Origin: Centipeda felix
Lineage (GTDB): Bacteria; Bacillota; Negativicutes; Selenomonadales; Selenomonadaceae
Direction of reading: 5' to 3'
Assembly: GCF_900186465.1 (NCBI RefSeq)
Contig: NZ_LT891956.1
Coordinates: 66,354-130,353, forward strand
DNA length: 64,000 bases
The stretch's first letter is position 1. Each line of letters begins with the position of its first letter. Shown here piece after piece: positions 25,890-37,258 of this stretch. The translations under genes and the position numbers were made by a program. A model generated the notes under the pieces. It was not told the DNA's origin, did not search any database, and was given only the letters and a program-made list of their open reading frames with translations.

Positions 25890-26573
25890 TCACACCACAT
25901 CGACGCGCAGCACGCCGTCCACCTGCCGCAGGGCATCGGCGATGAAGGACGGCTTGATGTTCTCACGGTTGTAGACCTCAAAGGTCAGGTAGATGCGCCG
26001 CTCTCCGCCCGTCTCTGTCTCCGCCTCGTCCTCGTCCGTCCTGACCTTCATCCCGCGTGAGCGCAGATGGAGATCCTCAATGCAGGCACTGACGCGCATG
26101 ATCTGCCCGGGCCGATCAATCGTGTGGATGGAGAGGGAGAGCAGGCGTTCATGATCGACCCATGCATCGAGCCGCGAGAGATTCCCGAGGATGAGGAACA
26201 CAATCGCGGTCGTCACGCTCGCGCCGAGGTAAAACCCCGCGCCGACCGCAAGCCCGACCCCCGCGACCACCCAGAGCGTCGCCGCCGTCGTCAGTCCTGT
26301 GACCGTCAGCCCCTCCTTCATGATCGCGCCCGCACCGAGAAAACCGATACCTGAGACCACCTGCGCCGCGAGACGCGCGGGGTCGGCATTCGTCTTGCCC
26401 TCCACATTGTCATAGATCGCCTGCGACATAATCATGATAAGACATGAGCCGAGCGCCACGAGCATATTCGTCCGCAGCCCCGCCGACTTGTTCCGCATCT
26501 GCCGCTCATAGCCGATGATCCCGCCCATCACACACGAAAGCACGAGCCGCAGACATACCTCCCACTCCGCCAT
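25890..26573 (-). CDS. MgtC/SapB-family membrane protein
   Basis: 227 residues. The N-terminal MgtC domain has about five helices with the family signatures GGIIGYERQMRNKSAGLRTNMLVALGS (shown in part) and GIGFLGAGAIMKEG; the C-terminal soluble region (about 145-227) resembles an ACT-like domain and carries HTIDRPGQIMRV. MgtC proteins affect Mg2+ homeostasis and, in pathogens, intramacrophage survival; the molecular activity is unsettled. ATG 26573 has AGGAGGAAG upstream. The antitoxin RNA promoter lies immediately beyond its stop. Confidence 0.88.
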   Translation of the reverse strand: MAEWEVCLRLVLSCVMGGIIGYERQMRNKSAGLRTNMLVALGSCLIMIMSQAIYDNVEGKTNADPARLAAQVVSGIGFLGAGAIMKEGLTVTGLTTAATLWVVAGVGLAVGAGFYLGASVTTAIVFLILGNLSRLDAWVDHERLLSLSIHTIDRPGQIMRVSACIEDLHLRSRGMKVRTDEDEAETETGGERRIYLTFEVYNRENIKPSFIADALRQVDGVLRVDVV

Positions 26574-26829
26574 CAAAACTTCCTCCTAAAATAAACAGAA
26601 TATATCGTATACGACCTTTTCCATAAGTTATCCCCAACTGTGTAAAACTCTGTGGATAAAATTGTTCAAAAGCCCCCCAACTGCCTTTATCCACACATCT
26701 TTACACAATGTGCATAATTTTTACGAACGATCCTCCGATTTCTGTGGATAACGTGGATAAATTAGTGGATAACCCCATATATGGGAGTTGATCGGCTGAC
26801 ATTTTCCATATTTTGTAGCAGAATCGGAG
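26574..26829. other. DnaA-box cluster between mgtC and the CYTH gene
   Basis: Six DnaA-type 9-mers in 145 bp: TTATCCCCA 26628, TGTGGATAA 26651, TTATCCACA 26687, TGTGGATAA 26743, CGTGGATAA 26752 and AGTGGATAA 26764. Three are perfect. The surroundings are AT-rich. It may titrate DnaA, regulate the flanking genes, or be part of an origin. Confidence 0.7.
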
Positions 26830-27333
26830 CTACTTGTCCACAGGGACACGTGGATATCCGGACTTCTCCTCCGCCGTCCAAGAGTGATAAGGGTGCACAA
26901 TCAGTGACGAATTGTAGTAGCGTTTTTCCCCCGTCACCTCGCGCTTCACCCACGCAGGCAGCGTGACCTCCGCCGTCTCCGACGGCAGCTCCACCTCGGC
27001 GACGACGAGACCATCGTTCGCCCCATGAAAGACATCGACCTCCCATCGGCGCCCTGCGACATCCACGACATAGCGCGTCTTCTCCACGAGCGGCGGATCG
27101 CAGAGCGCGAGCATCGCCCGCGCATCCGTCGGGGGGATCTCATACTCATACTCCGCGCGCACCATCCCGCGCGTCTCCCCCTTGACCGTCAGATAGCCGC
27201 GCCCGCCGGCGAGACGCACGCGCACCGTCCGCTGCGGATCGCGCGAGAGATAGCCCTGCGCCATCTCCGTCCCCGCACCCTGTGGGCAGAAGTCCGCCCG
27301 CACCGTAAACTTGCGCTCGATCTCAACGCCCAT
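26830..27333 (-). CDS. CYTH-domain protein (triphosphate tunnel metalloenzyme)
   Basis: 167 residues with the CYTH signature EIERKF at residues 4-9 and alternating charged beta strands: TVRVRLAGGRGYLTVKGE, EYEYEIP, EVDVFHG, LVVAEVELPSE. These form the tunnel that binds Mg2+ and triphosphate; members act as inorganic triphosphatase, thiamine triphosphatase or class IV adenylate cyclase. The C-terminal helix is short. No CHAD domain is attached, which favours a small TTM such as a tripolyphosphatase. GGAGG precedes the start. Confidence 0.88.
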   Translation of the reverse strand: MGVEIERKFTVRADFCPQGAGTEMAQGYLSRDPQRTVRVRLAGGRGYLTVKGETRGMVRAEYEYEIPPTDARAMLALCDPPLVEKTRYVVDVAGRRWEVDVFHGANDGLVVAEVELPSETAEVTLPAWVKREVTGEKRYYNSSLIVHPYHSWTAEEKSGYPRVPVDK

Positions 27334-27682
27334 ATTTTCCCTCCTACATTATAGTAGGTTTTCTTTCAAAAATGATGCGGCAAAATAATTTTCTCGGCAC
27401 GAATCGGCATTTCATCCGACCATGGAAAAAGTAGCGCAGGCTGCATGTTTTTTGCGATTAAACCGAATGGAACAATGAATACAGCCCCATCCTGCCGCCT
27501 AGCGCCAGCAAAAACAGCAGATTTCCGCCATTTTCCAAGGAACAATCCCTTGCATATTCGCCGCGTTTGCTATATATTATGTGATACTGAGTAGATATGT
27601 ACCATCCCTGTGATTTCTACAGTATAATCCACACGCACGCGAAGCGCAACCGCACGGCGCGGAATACACGCGCCCTCCTGCG
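27334..27682. other. Intergenic region between CYTH and LCP genes
   Basis: 350 bp separating divergent genes. It has AT-rich stretches near 27560-27630 (TATATATTATGTG; CAGTATAATCC) that probably hold the LCP promoter, but no clear -35/-10 pair, RNA gene or repeat. Confidence 0.4.
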
Positions 27683-29020
27683 ATGGGGGAGGAAAGGACA
27701 GATTCTGCATTGACGACACTACCACCGAAGAGACCAACGGCGAAAAAGAAACGATGGCCCTACATCGTGCTCGGCACGATCCTCATCTTCGTCCTCGCGG
27801 CGCTCGCGGGCGTCTTCTTTGCCCAGAGCAGCCTGCTCGACCGCGCCAAGGAGACGCCGAAGGACGAGCTGCTCACCGCCAAGGACAAGGCAACCATCAT
27901 GATCATGGGCGTCGATGAGCGCTCCGACGACGTCGGACGCAGCGACACCCTCATGGTCGCGACCATCGACCCGCAGAAGAACGAGGCCTCGCTCCTCTCC
28001 ATCCCGCGTGACACGCGCGTCGCCATCCCGAAAAACGGCTACGACAAAATCAACGCGGCATACGCCTACGGCGGCGAAAAACTCACCCAGCGCACCGTCG
28101 AGGACTTCCTCGGCATCCGCATGGATCACTACGTCATCATCAACACCCACGCCTTCCAAAAGATCATCGACGCCATCGGCGGCATCGACATCGATGTCGA
28201 AAAGCGCATGTACTACGAGGATCCGTGGGACGACGACGGCGGCCTCGTCATCGACCTGCGCCCGGGACGCCAGCACATGGACGGCAAGACCGCCGTCACC
28301 TACGTCCGCTACCGCGACGAGGAGGGCGACATCGGCCGCGTCAAACGCCAGCAGAAATTCATGCGCGCGTGCGTTGACGCTGTAACCACCCCCGCCATCC
28401 TGCCGCGCCTGCCGGGCATCATCTCGAGCGTCATCGACAGCGTCAAGACCGACCTCAGCGTCCGCCAGATGCTGGAGTTCATCGGCACACTGAAACAGGC
28501 ACAGGCAAAGGGCCTGCGCACCGACATGGTGCCGGGACGCCCGCTCTACATCGAGGGCATCAGCTACTGGATCCCCGACATGGAGCAGCTGCGCCGCAAC
28601 ATGGTCAACACCCTCGGCCTCAGCCTGAACGCGAACGAGCGCAGCCGCATGGAGCGCGCCATCCGCGACTACGAGAACTCCATCCCCGCCGGCGCCACCG
28701 AGGTGCCCGAGGGGGACAACAGCATCGGCCGCCGCGTCAGCGGAGACGAGGCACTCGACACACGGAGCCGCAAACACTCCTCCTCCGAGGACAGCAGCAA
28801 GACCGAGCGCAAATCCACCGAGCGAAAGAACAGCGACAAGGGGAGCAAATCCCAGAGCACCGACACATCCCCACCGAAAAAATCGGCCGACACCGACACT
28901 GGAAGTGGAAACGGGAGCAACAGCCGCCACGCGAGCACGCGCCAGAGCAGCAGTGCCGACAGCGGCGGCGACACCGCAGCACCGCAGCGCAGCGGCGGCA
29001 GCCCCGGCAAGGAAAACTAA
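27683..29020 (+). CDS. LytR-CpsA-Psr (LCP) family cell-wall ligase
   Basis: LCP proteins transfer undecaprenyl-linked glycopolymers to peptidoglycan outside the membrane. A basic N-terminus precedes a single helix (YIVLGTILIFVLAALAGVFF). The LCP domain (about 70-245) shows DERSDDVGRSDTLMVATID, LLSIPRDTRV, KINAAYAYGG, IDAIGGIDIDV and YVRYRDEEGDIGRVKRQQ, including the conserved Arg/Asp phosphate ligands. From about residue 345 the tail is Ser/Lys/Thr-rich and disordered. The ATG at 27683 lacks a good Shine-Dalgarno; TTG 27710 is an alternative. Confidence 0.9.
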   Translation: MGEERTDSALTTLPPKRPTAKKKRWPYIVLGTILIFVLAALAGVFFAQSSLLDRAKETPKDELLTAKDKATIMIMGVDERSDDVGRSDTLMVATIDPQKNEASLLSIPRDTRVAIPKNGYDKINAAYAYGGEKLTQRTVEDFLGIRMDHYVIINTHAFQKIIDAIGGIDIDVEKRMYYEDPWDDDGGLVIDLRPGRQHMDGKTAVTYVRYRDEEGDIGRVKRQQKFMRACVDAVTTPAILPRLPGIISSVIDSVKTDLSVRQMLEFIGTLKQAQAKGLRTDMVPGRPLYIEGISYWIPDMEQLRRNMVNTLGLSLNANERSRMERAIRDYENSIPAGATEVPEGDNSIGRRVSGDEALDTRSRKHSSSEDSSKTERKSTERKNSDKGSKSQSTDTSPPKKSADTDTGSGNGSNSRHASTRQSSSADSGGDTAAPQRSGGSPGKEN

Positions 29021-29147
29021 GAAATCGCTGCACCGATCCAATCACAAAGCATAACGCCCTCTTGCCTCCCCGATGGGGAAGGGGCACCCTAGAAACGGCG
29101 GCAGAGGACATATAGAGAGGACATCCCCAAGGAAAGGAAAATGCACT

Positions 29148-30422
29148 ATGGGAAGCAAATTTGATGCAGAATCACTCGACCTTCATAAGAGCCATCACGG
29201 CAAGCTCGGCGTCACACCGACCGTCCCGCTGAAGACCCGCGACGACCTCAGCCGCGCCTACACGCCCGGCGTCGCCGCACCGTGCCTCGCGATCAAGGCA
29301 GAACCCGAGAAGATCTACGACTACACGAGCAAGGGCAACATGGTCGCCGTCGTCACGAACGGCACCGCCGTCCTCGGTCTCGGCAACATCGGCGCAGGCG
29401 CAGGCCTCCCCGTCATGGAGGGCAAGGCGATCCTCTTTAAGGGCTTTGCGGGCGTCGACTCCGTCCCCGTCTGCGTGAACAGCGAAAAGGTCGAGGACGT
29501 CGTCAAGGTCTGCCAGCTCATCGCACCGACCTACGGCGGCATCAACCTCGAGGACATCAAGGCACCGCAGTGCTTTGACATCGAGAACGAGCTCAAAAAG
29601 ACCCTCGACATCCCCGTTTTCCACGACGACCAGCACGGCACGGCGATCGTCGTCGTCTCCGCCCTCCTCAACGCATACAAGTACCTCGGGCGTGACCTCA
29701 AGACGGCAAACATCGTCATCAACGGCGCGGGTGCGGCAGGACAGGCGATTGCCCGCCTCCTCTTTGCCTACGGCATCAAGACCGTCGTCCTCTGCGACAC
29801 GACGGGCGCGATCTACGAGGGACGCGAAAAGAACATGAACCCGTACAAGGAGAGCATCGCCAAAGTCTCCAACCATCAGAAGGAGCAGGGCACCCTCGCC
29901 GAGGTCATCAAGGGCAAGGACATCTTCATCGGCGTCTCCGCGCCCGGCAGCCTCACGCCCGAGATGATCAAGAGCATGAGCAAGGACCCCGTCGTCATGG
30001 CGATGGCGAACCCCGTCCCCGAGATTCTGCCCGACGAGGCAAAGGCGGCAGGCGCACGCATCGTCTGCACGGGACGCTCCGACTTCCCGAACCAGGTCAA
30101 CAACCTGCTCGCCTTCCCGGGCATCTTCCGCGGTGCGCTGGACGTACGCGCAAAGGAAATCAACGAGGAGATGAAAATTGCCGCCGCCGGCGCGATTGCC
30201 TCCCTCATCCACGAGTCCGAGCTGAACGAGACCAACATCATCGCGAGCCCGCTCGACCCGCGCGTCGCACCGACCGTCGCCGCGGCTGTCGCTGAGGCGG
30301 CACTCAACACGGGCGTCGTCGCTGAGGCGGCACTCAACACGGGCGTCGCACGCCGCACTGACATCACCCCGTCCGCCGTTGCCGCCCACACGCGCGAACT
30401 GCTCGGGCACACCGTCAGCTGA
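29148..30422 (+). CDS. NAD(P)-dependent malic enzyme
   Basis: Oxidative decarboxylation of malate to pyruvate, linking the C4 pathway with pyruvate. The short bacterial form: 424 residues with YTPGVAAPC at the start, the catalytic Lys in [18 protein letters not shown], metal ligands in [15 protein letters not shown] and FHDDQHGTA, and the nucleotide fold [18 protein letters not shown] 29148 follows AGGAAAGG. Near the C-terminus 30 bp are duplicated in tandem (30288-30317, 30318-30347), giving [10 protein letters not shown] twice in frame; the second copy looks like a recent slippage insertion. Confidence 0.95.
   Translation: MGSKFDAESLDLHKSHHGKLGVTPTVPLKTRDDLSRAYTPGVAAPCLAIKAEPEKIYDYTSKGNMVAVVTNGTAVLGLGNIGAGAGLPVMEGKAILFKGFAGVDSVPVCVNSEKVEDVVKVCQLIAPTYGGINLEDIKAPQCFDIENELKKTLDIPVFHDDQHGTAIVVVSALLNAYKYLGRDLKTANIVINGAGAAGQAIARLLFAYGIKTVVLCDTTGAIYEGREKNMNPYKESIAKVSNHQKEQGTLAEVIKGKDIFIGVSAPGSLTPEMIKSMSKDPVVMAMANPVPEILPDEAKAAGARIVCTGRSDFPNQVNNLLAFPGIFRGALDVRAKEINEEMKIAAAGAIASLIHESELNETNIIASPLDPRVAPTVAAAVAEAALNTGVVAEAALNTGVARRTDITPSAVAAHTRELLGHTVS
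30288..30347 (+). repeat. In-frame 30-bp tandem duplication in the malic enzyme gene
   Basis: GTCGCTGAGGCGGCACTCAA plus ten more bases occurs twice without mismatch, adding ten residues before [11 protein letters not shown]. Confidence 0.9.
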
Positions 30423-30440
30423 GTAATATAGAAAACGAAA

Positions 30441-30482
30441 GGGACTGCTGCACGAAGCTGCAAACTTCGTACAGCAGTCCCC
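30441..30482 (+). terminator. Intrinsic terminator, ACGAAG/CTTCGT type
   Basis: GGGACTGCTGCACGAAG, loop, CTTCGTACAGCAGTCCC then CTATTTTAT, ending the malic enzyme gene; it also faces the convergent lipoprotein gene. Confidence 0.9.
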
Positions 30483-30486
30483 TATT

Positions 30487-31293
30487 TTATTTCCGATGTT
30501 CTCTCACGTACGCCTTCGCCGCCTTCAGCCGCACCTCAAAATACTGCGCCAGCCGCTCCTCCAGGAGTGCGGCATCCTTCTCCCCCGACGAGTGCCCCGG
30601 GTTTGCCTGCAGCGTCTGCGCCCAGTCCTCTCCCGCCCGCAGATAGAACGTCATGATCGGCACCGCGCGCGCCTGCTCCTCCGTGCCCTCCGGCAAACAG
30701 CAGAATGTTATCCTGCGCCCATGTGCCTCCGTGAGGAGTGTATCGTCGCCCTGCGGGCGATAGAGCGCGTGCAGCGCACGGCACAGATCCACAGCATCCG
30801 CTCCGCGTGCCTCATGGAGAAAGATAAAATCGCCCTGATCAAAAAGCGGCTCTCCCTCGTGCATCACATGACTCTCGTGCAGCGTTGCCGCCTCCTCGGG
30901 GGACGCCGCCGTGAGATGAACGTCAGCCGCGGCAGCATTCACCGCGGGATAGAGATGGGCGAAATAGCCTTCCGCATACGCCGCAGCGACATCCGTATCG
31001 CGGTAAAGGAAGGGATAGGGGAACTGTGCACGCCGAATCTCCGCCGCAGCGGTAAAGCGGATCCCGTTCCCCGCATCATAGAGCGCATAACGATTCCTCT
31101 GAAACGGCTTTTCCCGCAGCGTCTGCACTCCCTCCGGCACGACCTGCGCCCCATAGGCATGAAATTTTCCATTCACCATCGCGGCGACCTCATCCGCCGT
31201 ATAGGGATCGCTGTTTTCCGTGACGAAAAAATCGCAGCCCGACAGCACGGAGCAGAACAGAGCGAGCACCGAAAGACAGAAACGACGCTTCAT
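30487..31293 (-). CDS. Lipoprotein of unknown function
   Basis: 268 residues. Signal peptide MKRRFCLSVLALFCSVLSGC with lipobox LSGC (Cys20), so anchored to a membrane by lipid. The mature part has TADEVAAMVNGKFHAYGAQ and shows repeated Tyr/Ala-rich helices; no family recognised. GAGAGGTGTGAT precedes the ATG. It starts 10 bp after the GT41 glycosyltransferase stop, so the two are co-transcribed. Confidence 0.8.
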   Translation of the reverse strand: MKRRFCLSVLALFCSVLSGCDFFVTENSDPYTADEVAAMVNGKFHAYGAQVVPEGVQTLREKPFQRNRYALYDAGNGIRFTAAAEIRRAQFPYPFLYRDTDVAAAYAEGYFAHLYPAVNAAAADVHLTAASPEEAATLHESHVMHEGEPLFDQGDFIFLHEARGADAVDLCRALHALYRPQGDDTLLTEAHGRRITFCCLPEGTEEQARAVPIMTFYLRAGEDWAQTLQANPGHSSGEKDAALLEERLAQYFEVRLKAAKAYVREHRK

Positions 31294-31303
31294 ATCACAC
31301 CTC

Positions 31304-33028
31304 TCACGTACCGTCCGCCGTACGCACAAATCTCGCCCAGATCGATCGATATGCGTCCTCCACATCATGCACATAGCCTGCGGCATCCGTCAGCGGTGCG
31401 TGCCGCAGCATCGTGCGCAGATTCATCCGCAGAGCACGCAGGGTGGCAGGATCGGAGGCAAGCCCCGCCGCGATCCGCACATAGTCCGCCGGCGTCTGCG
31501 CGATGAGCTCGGGGAGATGTGCATTCGTGAGGAGGCTCGCACCGAACCGTGCGCCGTGACTCTCCCCTGCGAGCGTCACCACGGGTACGCCCATCGAGAG
31601 CGCCTCACAGGTCGTAATGCCGCCCGTATAGGGAAACGGATCGAGTGCGATATCCACATCCCCGTACTCTGCCAGATAACCGCGGCTGAACCCGCGCATC
31701 TCAACACGCACGGCGGGAATTCCACAGCGCACGAGACGCTCCGCGACTATCGTGCGACCCTCCGCATGATCAAAAATCTTGCCCTTGACCAGGAGACGCG
31801 CCCCCGGCACCGCATCCAGCACTTGCCGCCAGAGGTACAGCACCTCATCCGTCACCTTATTGAAATTATTAAATGAACCGAACGTCACGTGTCCCCTCTG
31901 CTCCATCGGCGGAGGCATGACAGGGGGCAGATCATCGGGCAGCGTACAGCAGAAATGACTGTGCGGCAGGCGGAGGATCTCCTCCGTCATCGCATCATCT
32001 CCCGCCCCCGGCGGATCGACATACACATCCGAGAGCACATAATCCACCGCAGAGAGCCCCGTCGTGTTAAAGTAGCCGATCCCCGTCACCTGCACGGGCG
32101 CTGGGCGGAACGCGAGAACGGGCAGAGAATTTCCCTTCGTATGCCCCGCAAGATCGACGAGAATATCCACCTCGTCACGGCGGATGAGCGCCGCCGCCTC
32201 TGCCGCAGAGAGCGCGCGAATATTATGCCACACATCCACAGCGGCACGAAACGTCTCGGAGAGCGCATCCTCTGCGCAGCGCGCGTAGCAATGGACGGCA
32301 AATTGAGTGCGGTCATACTGCGTGAGGAGCGGACGCACGAGCCGCCCGACGGGATGCACGCAGAGATCGGGCGATATATAGCCGATGCGGATGCGCGCAT
32401 GCCCGCGCACGGCGTCCGCCGCCCCCGCCCGCGGCAGGACATCGGCAAAGAGCGGATCATAGACGCGCGCAAGCCCTGCATAGGCGGGGCGCAGATGGGT
32501 TGGAAGATAGTTCACGGCAAAGAGCGCGTTGCTGTACTCCACCGCCCGCTGTGCGCGCTCCGTCTCCAGCTGTGCGGACGCGAGAAACGCCGCGACCGCC
32601 TCCTGTGCCTCCCCCGCCTCCGTCAGTGCCGAACCGAGGAGACTGTACGCACTCGCAAGAAACACCGCATCGTGCGCACGGCGCTCCTCCTCCTCTGCCA
32701 TGCGCCGTTTCAGCATATCGATCAGCGCGCGCAGATGTGCGATCTCCGTCGCGAGCCTCCCCTCCGCGCGGTCGATATAGACCTCCTGCCGCGCGGCGCC
32801 CGCATGATCGGGACACACGGCGCGGATGCGTGCGACCTCCGCCCGCGCCGCATCGTACGCCCCCGTCTGCGTCAGCGCGGCGGCTAGAATATAGCGCATC
32901 TCCGCATCCTCGGGCAGAACCGTCAGCAGCTCCTGCGCGACCTCCGCCGCACGCGCATACTCCCTCTTTTCATAGAGATCATTGGCACGCAGGAGAATCT
33001 CCTGCCGCAGTGCCTGCACATCGTCCAT
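31304..33028 (-). CDS. TPR-GT41 (O-GlcNAc-transferase/SPINDLY-like) glycosyltransferase
   Basis: 574 residues. N-terminal TPR-like helices (about 5-190) precede a GT41 catalytic region: RIGYISPDLCVHPVGRLVRP, VDILVDLAGHTKGNSLPVLAFRPAPVQVTGIG (in part), YVLSDVYVDPP, FGSFNNFNKVTDEVLYLWRQ, LLVKGKIF, and PFPYTGGITTCEALSMGVPVVTL (in part), which bind the UDP-sugar. Bacterial members modify surface proteins such as flagellins or adhesins by O- or N-linked sugar. It is followed by the lipoprotein gene, a possible substrate or partner. GGCGGGAT precedes the ATG. Confidence 0.88.
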   Translation of the reverse strand: MDDVQALRQEILLRANDLYEKREYARAAEVAQELLTVLPEDAEMRYILAAALTQTGAYDAARAEVARIRAVCPDHAGAARQEVYIDRAEGRLATEIAHLRALIDMLKRRMAEEEERRAHDAVFLASAYSLLGSALTEAGEAQEAVAAFLASAQLETERAQRAVEYSNALFAVNYLPTHLRPAYAGLARVYDPLFADVLPRAGAADAVRGHARIRIGYISPDLCVHPVGRLVRPLLTQYDRTQFAVHCYARCAEDALSETFRAAVDVWHNIRALSAAEAAALIRRDEVDILVDLAGHTKGNSLPVLAFRPAPVQVTGIGYFNTTGLSAVDYVLSDVYVDPPGAGDDAMTEEILRLPHSHFCCTLPDDLPPVMPPPMEQRGHVTFGSFNNFNKVTDEVLYLWRQVLDAVPGARLLVKGKIFDHAEGRTIVAERLVRCGIPAVRVEMRGFSRGYLAEYGDVDIALDPFPYTGGITTCEALSMGVPVVTLAGESHGARFGASLLTNAHLPELIAQTPADYVRIAAGLASDPATLRALRMNLRTMLRHAPLTDAAGYVHDVEDAYRSIWARFVRTADGT

Positions 33029-33153
33029 ACCATCCCGCCTTTCGCAATATAACCTCTATTCGACGGGAGGAAGAAGAATCCCTTTTCTCCCCTCTCTCAG
33101 CAAAGAGCCCCTGACTTTTGACAAAATATCGTGAGACGATGCGGTGCGCAGCT
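33029..33153. other. Region upstream of family-B repeat, no gene seen
   Basis: Leader of the minus-strand glycosyltransferase; contains no supported open reading frame. Confidence 0.4.
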
Positions 33154-33303
33154 CCTAAGCGAACCTTAGTGAAGCAAGTGAGTAAAGTATGCGTTTCGCC
33201 CCCGGCGCACTTCTTTCGTCCAAGCGAAGCGCGTTTAAGAAGTGCGTCGGTATTTAGGCGAATAAGCATACGATCACTTGCGCAACGAGGTGTTCGCGTG
33301 GAG
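33154..33303 (+). repeat. Structured repeat (family B), copy 2
   Basis: Shares with the 10087 copy the segments GAACCTTAGTG / AACCCTAGTGG, TCCAAGCGAAGCGCGTTT, GGTATTTAGGC and GATCACTTG. The inner stem here is GCGCACTTCTT (33205-33215) with AAGAAGTGCG (33237-33246), a different sequence that still pairs. Lies 130 bp upstream of gyrA. Confidence 0.75.
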
Positions 33304-33384
33304 CGCGCACGGAGAATATCTCCGCCTTGTGCAATACGGTGTTACCCCACGCCCCCAAACATAGACTTTTCCCCGCGAAAATGC

Positions 33385-33390
33385 TATACT
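33385..33390 (+). promoter_or_regulatory. Probable gyrA -10 element
   Basis: TATACT at 33385, with a weak TAGACT 17 bp upstream, 41 bp before the TTG start. Confidence 0.45.
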
Positions 33391-33431
33391 TAGTATGTAT
33401 TTTTATGAAACGAACACGGAGAGGTGACATT

Positions 33432-35879
<2,448 letters not shown>

Positions 35880-35895
35880 GTAAAAACTACATATC

Positions 35896-35938
35896 AAAAA
35901 GCATCGCTTCTTTTCACAGAAAGCGATGCTTTTTTTGC
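35896..35938 (+). terminator. Intrinsic terminator of gyrA
   Basis: AAAAAGCATCGCTT, loop, AAGCGATGCTTTTTTT. Confidence 0.9.
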
Positions 35939-35942
35939 AGAA

Positions 35943-36068
35943 TCACCGATACGTCTCTAAATAATCCTCCCAAACCTCTGCCGGCACGAGCCGCCCGCCC
36001 GTCGCCCATGCGATATGCGCCGCACGATGGAGACGTTCCTCCGTCAGACCATGCGCTGTGCAAATGAC
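35943..36068 (-). pseudogene. C-terminal remnant of an unidentified gene
   Basis: A 41-codon open stretch ending in TGA, reading AHGLTEERLHRAAHIAWATG then GRLVPAEVWEDYLETYR. It has normal high-GC coding character but no start codon or ribosome site; an upstream in-frame TAA closes it. It looks like the tail of a gene whose 5' part was lost next to the gyrA terminator. Confidence 0.5.
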
Positions 36069-36154
36069 GTTTTATCTGTATTTTCCTAGGCGAATAAAAG
36101 AAATTATGGTATGATGAGAATGAGCGCTGCGCTGTTGGTTGGGGAGAAGAGAAA

Positions 36155-37201
36155 ATGAACATCAATTTAATGGATTTTAAATTTAAAAAAAGAAAAATAC
36201 TTATCGATAACAATATCCCCATTGTAACCGCCGGAGAAAAAACGTACATCGTTTATGCAACCGTCGAAATAGGAAGTCCTGCCTGTCATATTCTCATAGG
36301 AAAATACTCTACTCTTTCCCATCGCCTCCTCTTCGAGATTGCAGTCAACCACGACTACCGTTGTGCAACAATGTATCCCCAACACAAGCTCCTAGACGCG
36401 AACGCTCTTCCCGGAGCAGATGGTGTGACAAACCCGCATTCTGATCCAATCAATTATCATCAGGTCGTTATCGGCAGCGATGTATGGATCGGCTGCGCTG
36501 CTATGATCCTGAATGGTGTCCGCGTTGGCAACGGCGCCATCATCGGTGCGGGTTCCGTTGTGGCAAAGGACGTCCCCCCATACGCCATTGTCGTTGGCAA
36601 TCCGGCACGTATCATCAAGTATCGATTTGATGCGGAGACCATCGCTGCACTGCAGCGCATCAAGTGGTGGAACTGGCCCGAAAAGCAGATCGTGGAGGCA
36701 GCCCCCCTTCTCTACGGAGATATACAGCAATTCATTGACGCATTCGATGTTCCTCAACCGATCGAGGAGCCAGACGAAATCATGGAGACCATCAACGATC
36801 TGCGTGAAAAGAACTATCACATCTCCTACTTCATCCCGGACTTTGAAATCGAACCGAGCGCAGCAGTGTGGCCACGCGTCGTTTATACCTTTCTGAATAC
36901 CTACCATGCAGAGGATCGGGCAGCACTCATCATGGCGATCCCGCCACACGATCAATGCGGGGATTGCCTCAATATCATCCTGAATGCCATCGCCGAGCAC
37001 GGCGAACAGGCACCGCTCATTCTAACGCACGAAAGGGACGGCGACCTCCCCTTCTCCATCCCGGCCCTCCGCGCATCCAGCGACTACATCACCACACGTG
37101 AACATATCTCCTCCCTTGCCGTGGACTACGCCTCTGACGCCAATGTGCGGATCCGTTACGGCCTCGATCAGGGTACGCTCCTCTTCCCGTCACTGAAATA
37201 A
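36155..37201 (+). CDS. Left-handed beta-helix acetyltransferase (CatB/XAT-like) with extra C-terminal domain
   Basis: 348 residues. Residues about 45-165 form a hexapeptide acyltransferase: [54 protein letters not shown] (in part) and [17 protein letters not shown], the last being typical of xenobiotic/virginiamycin acetyltransferases that also decorate surface sugars. After a helical segment ([21 protein letters not shown]), residues 210-348 are an additional domain of unknown type ([27 protein letters not shown], in part). The first 50 codons are more AT-rich than their neighbours, hinting at transfer. Acceptor unknown. Confidence 0.82.
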   Translation: MNINLMDFKFKKRKILIDNNIPIVTAGEKTYIVYATVEIGSPACHILIGKYSTLSHRLLFEIAVNHDYRCATMYPQHKLLDANALPGADGVTNPHSDPINYHQVVIGSDVWIGCAAMILNGVRVGNGAIIGAGSVVAKDVPPYAIVVGNPARIIKYRFDAETIAALQRIKWWNWPEKQIVEAAPLLYGDIQQFIDAFDVPQPIEEPDEIMETINDLREKNYHISYFIPDFEIEPSAAVWPRVVYTFLNTYHAEDRAALIMAIPPHDQCGDCLNIILNAIAEHGEQAPLILTHERDGDLPFSIPALRASSDYITTREHISSLAVDYASDANVRIRYGLDQGTLLFPSLK

Positions 37202-37202
37202 C

Positions 37203-37236
37203 AAAAGCTCCGCCTCCACAATGGAGGGGGAGCTTC
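37203..37236. terminator. Bidirectional terminator between convergent genes
   Basis: AAAGCTCCGCCTCC, short loop, GGAGGGGGAGCTT; separates the acetyltransferase from the 3' end of the nan cluster. Confidence 0.8.
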
Positions 37237-37258
37237 TCTATGCCTGAATGGACCGTTT

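Noticed and set aside
27719..29041. 440-codon minus-strand frame
   Set aside because: Antisense to the LCP gene, Val/Asp/Ala-rich low complexity and no ribosome site.
36155..36320. Possible recent horizontal gene boundary because of AT-rich 5' codons
   Set aside because: Only the first part of the acetyltransferase is AT-rich and the rest matches the neighbours; noted in the gene entry but not claimed as an island.
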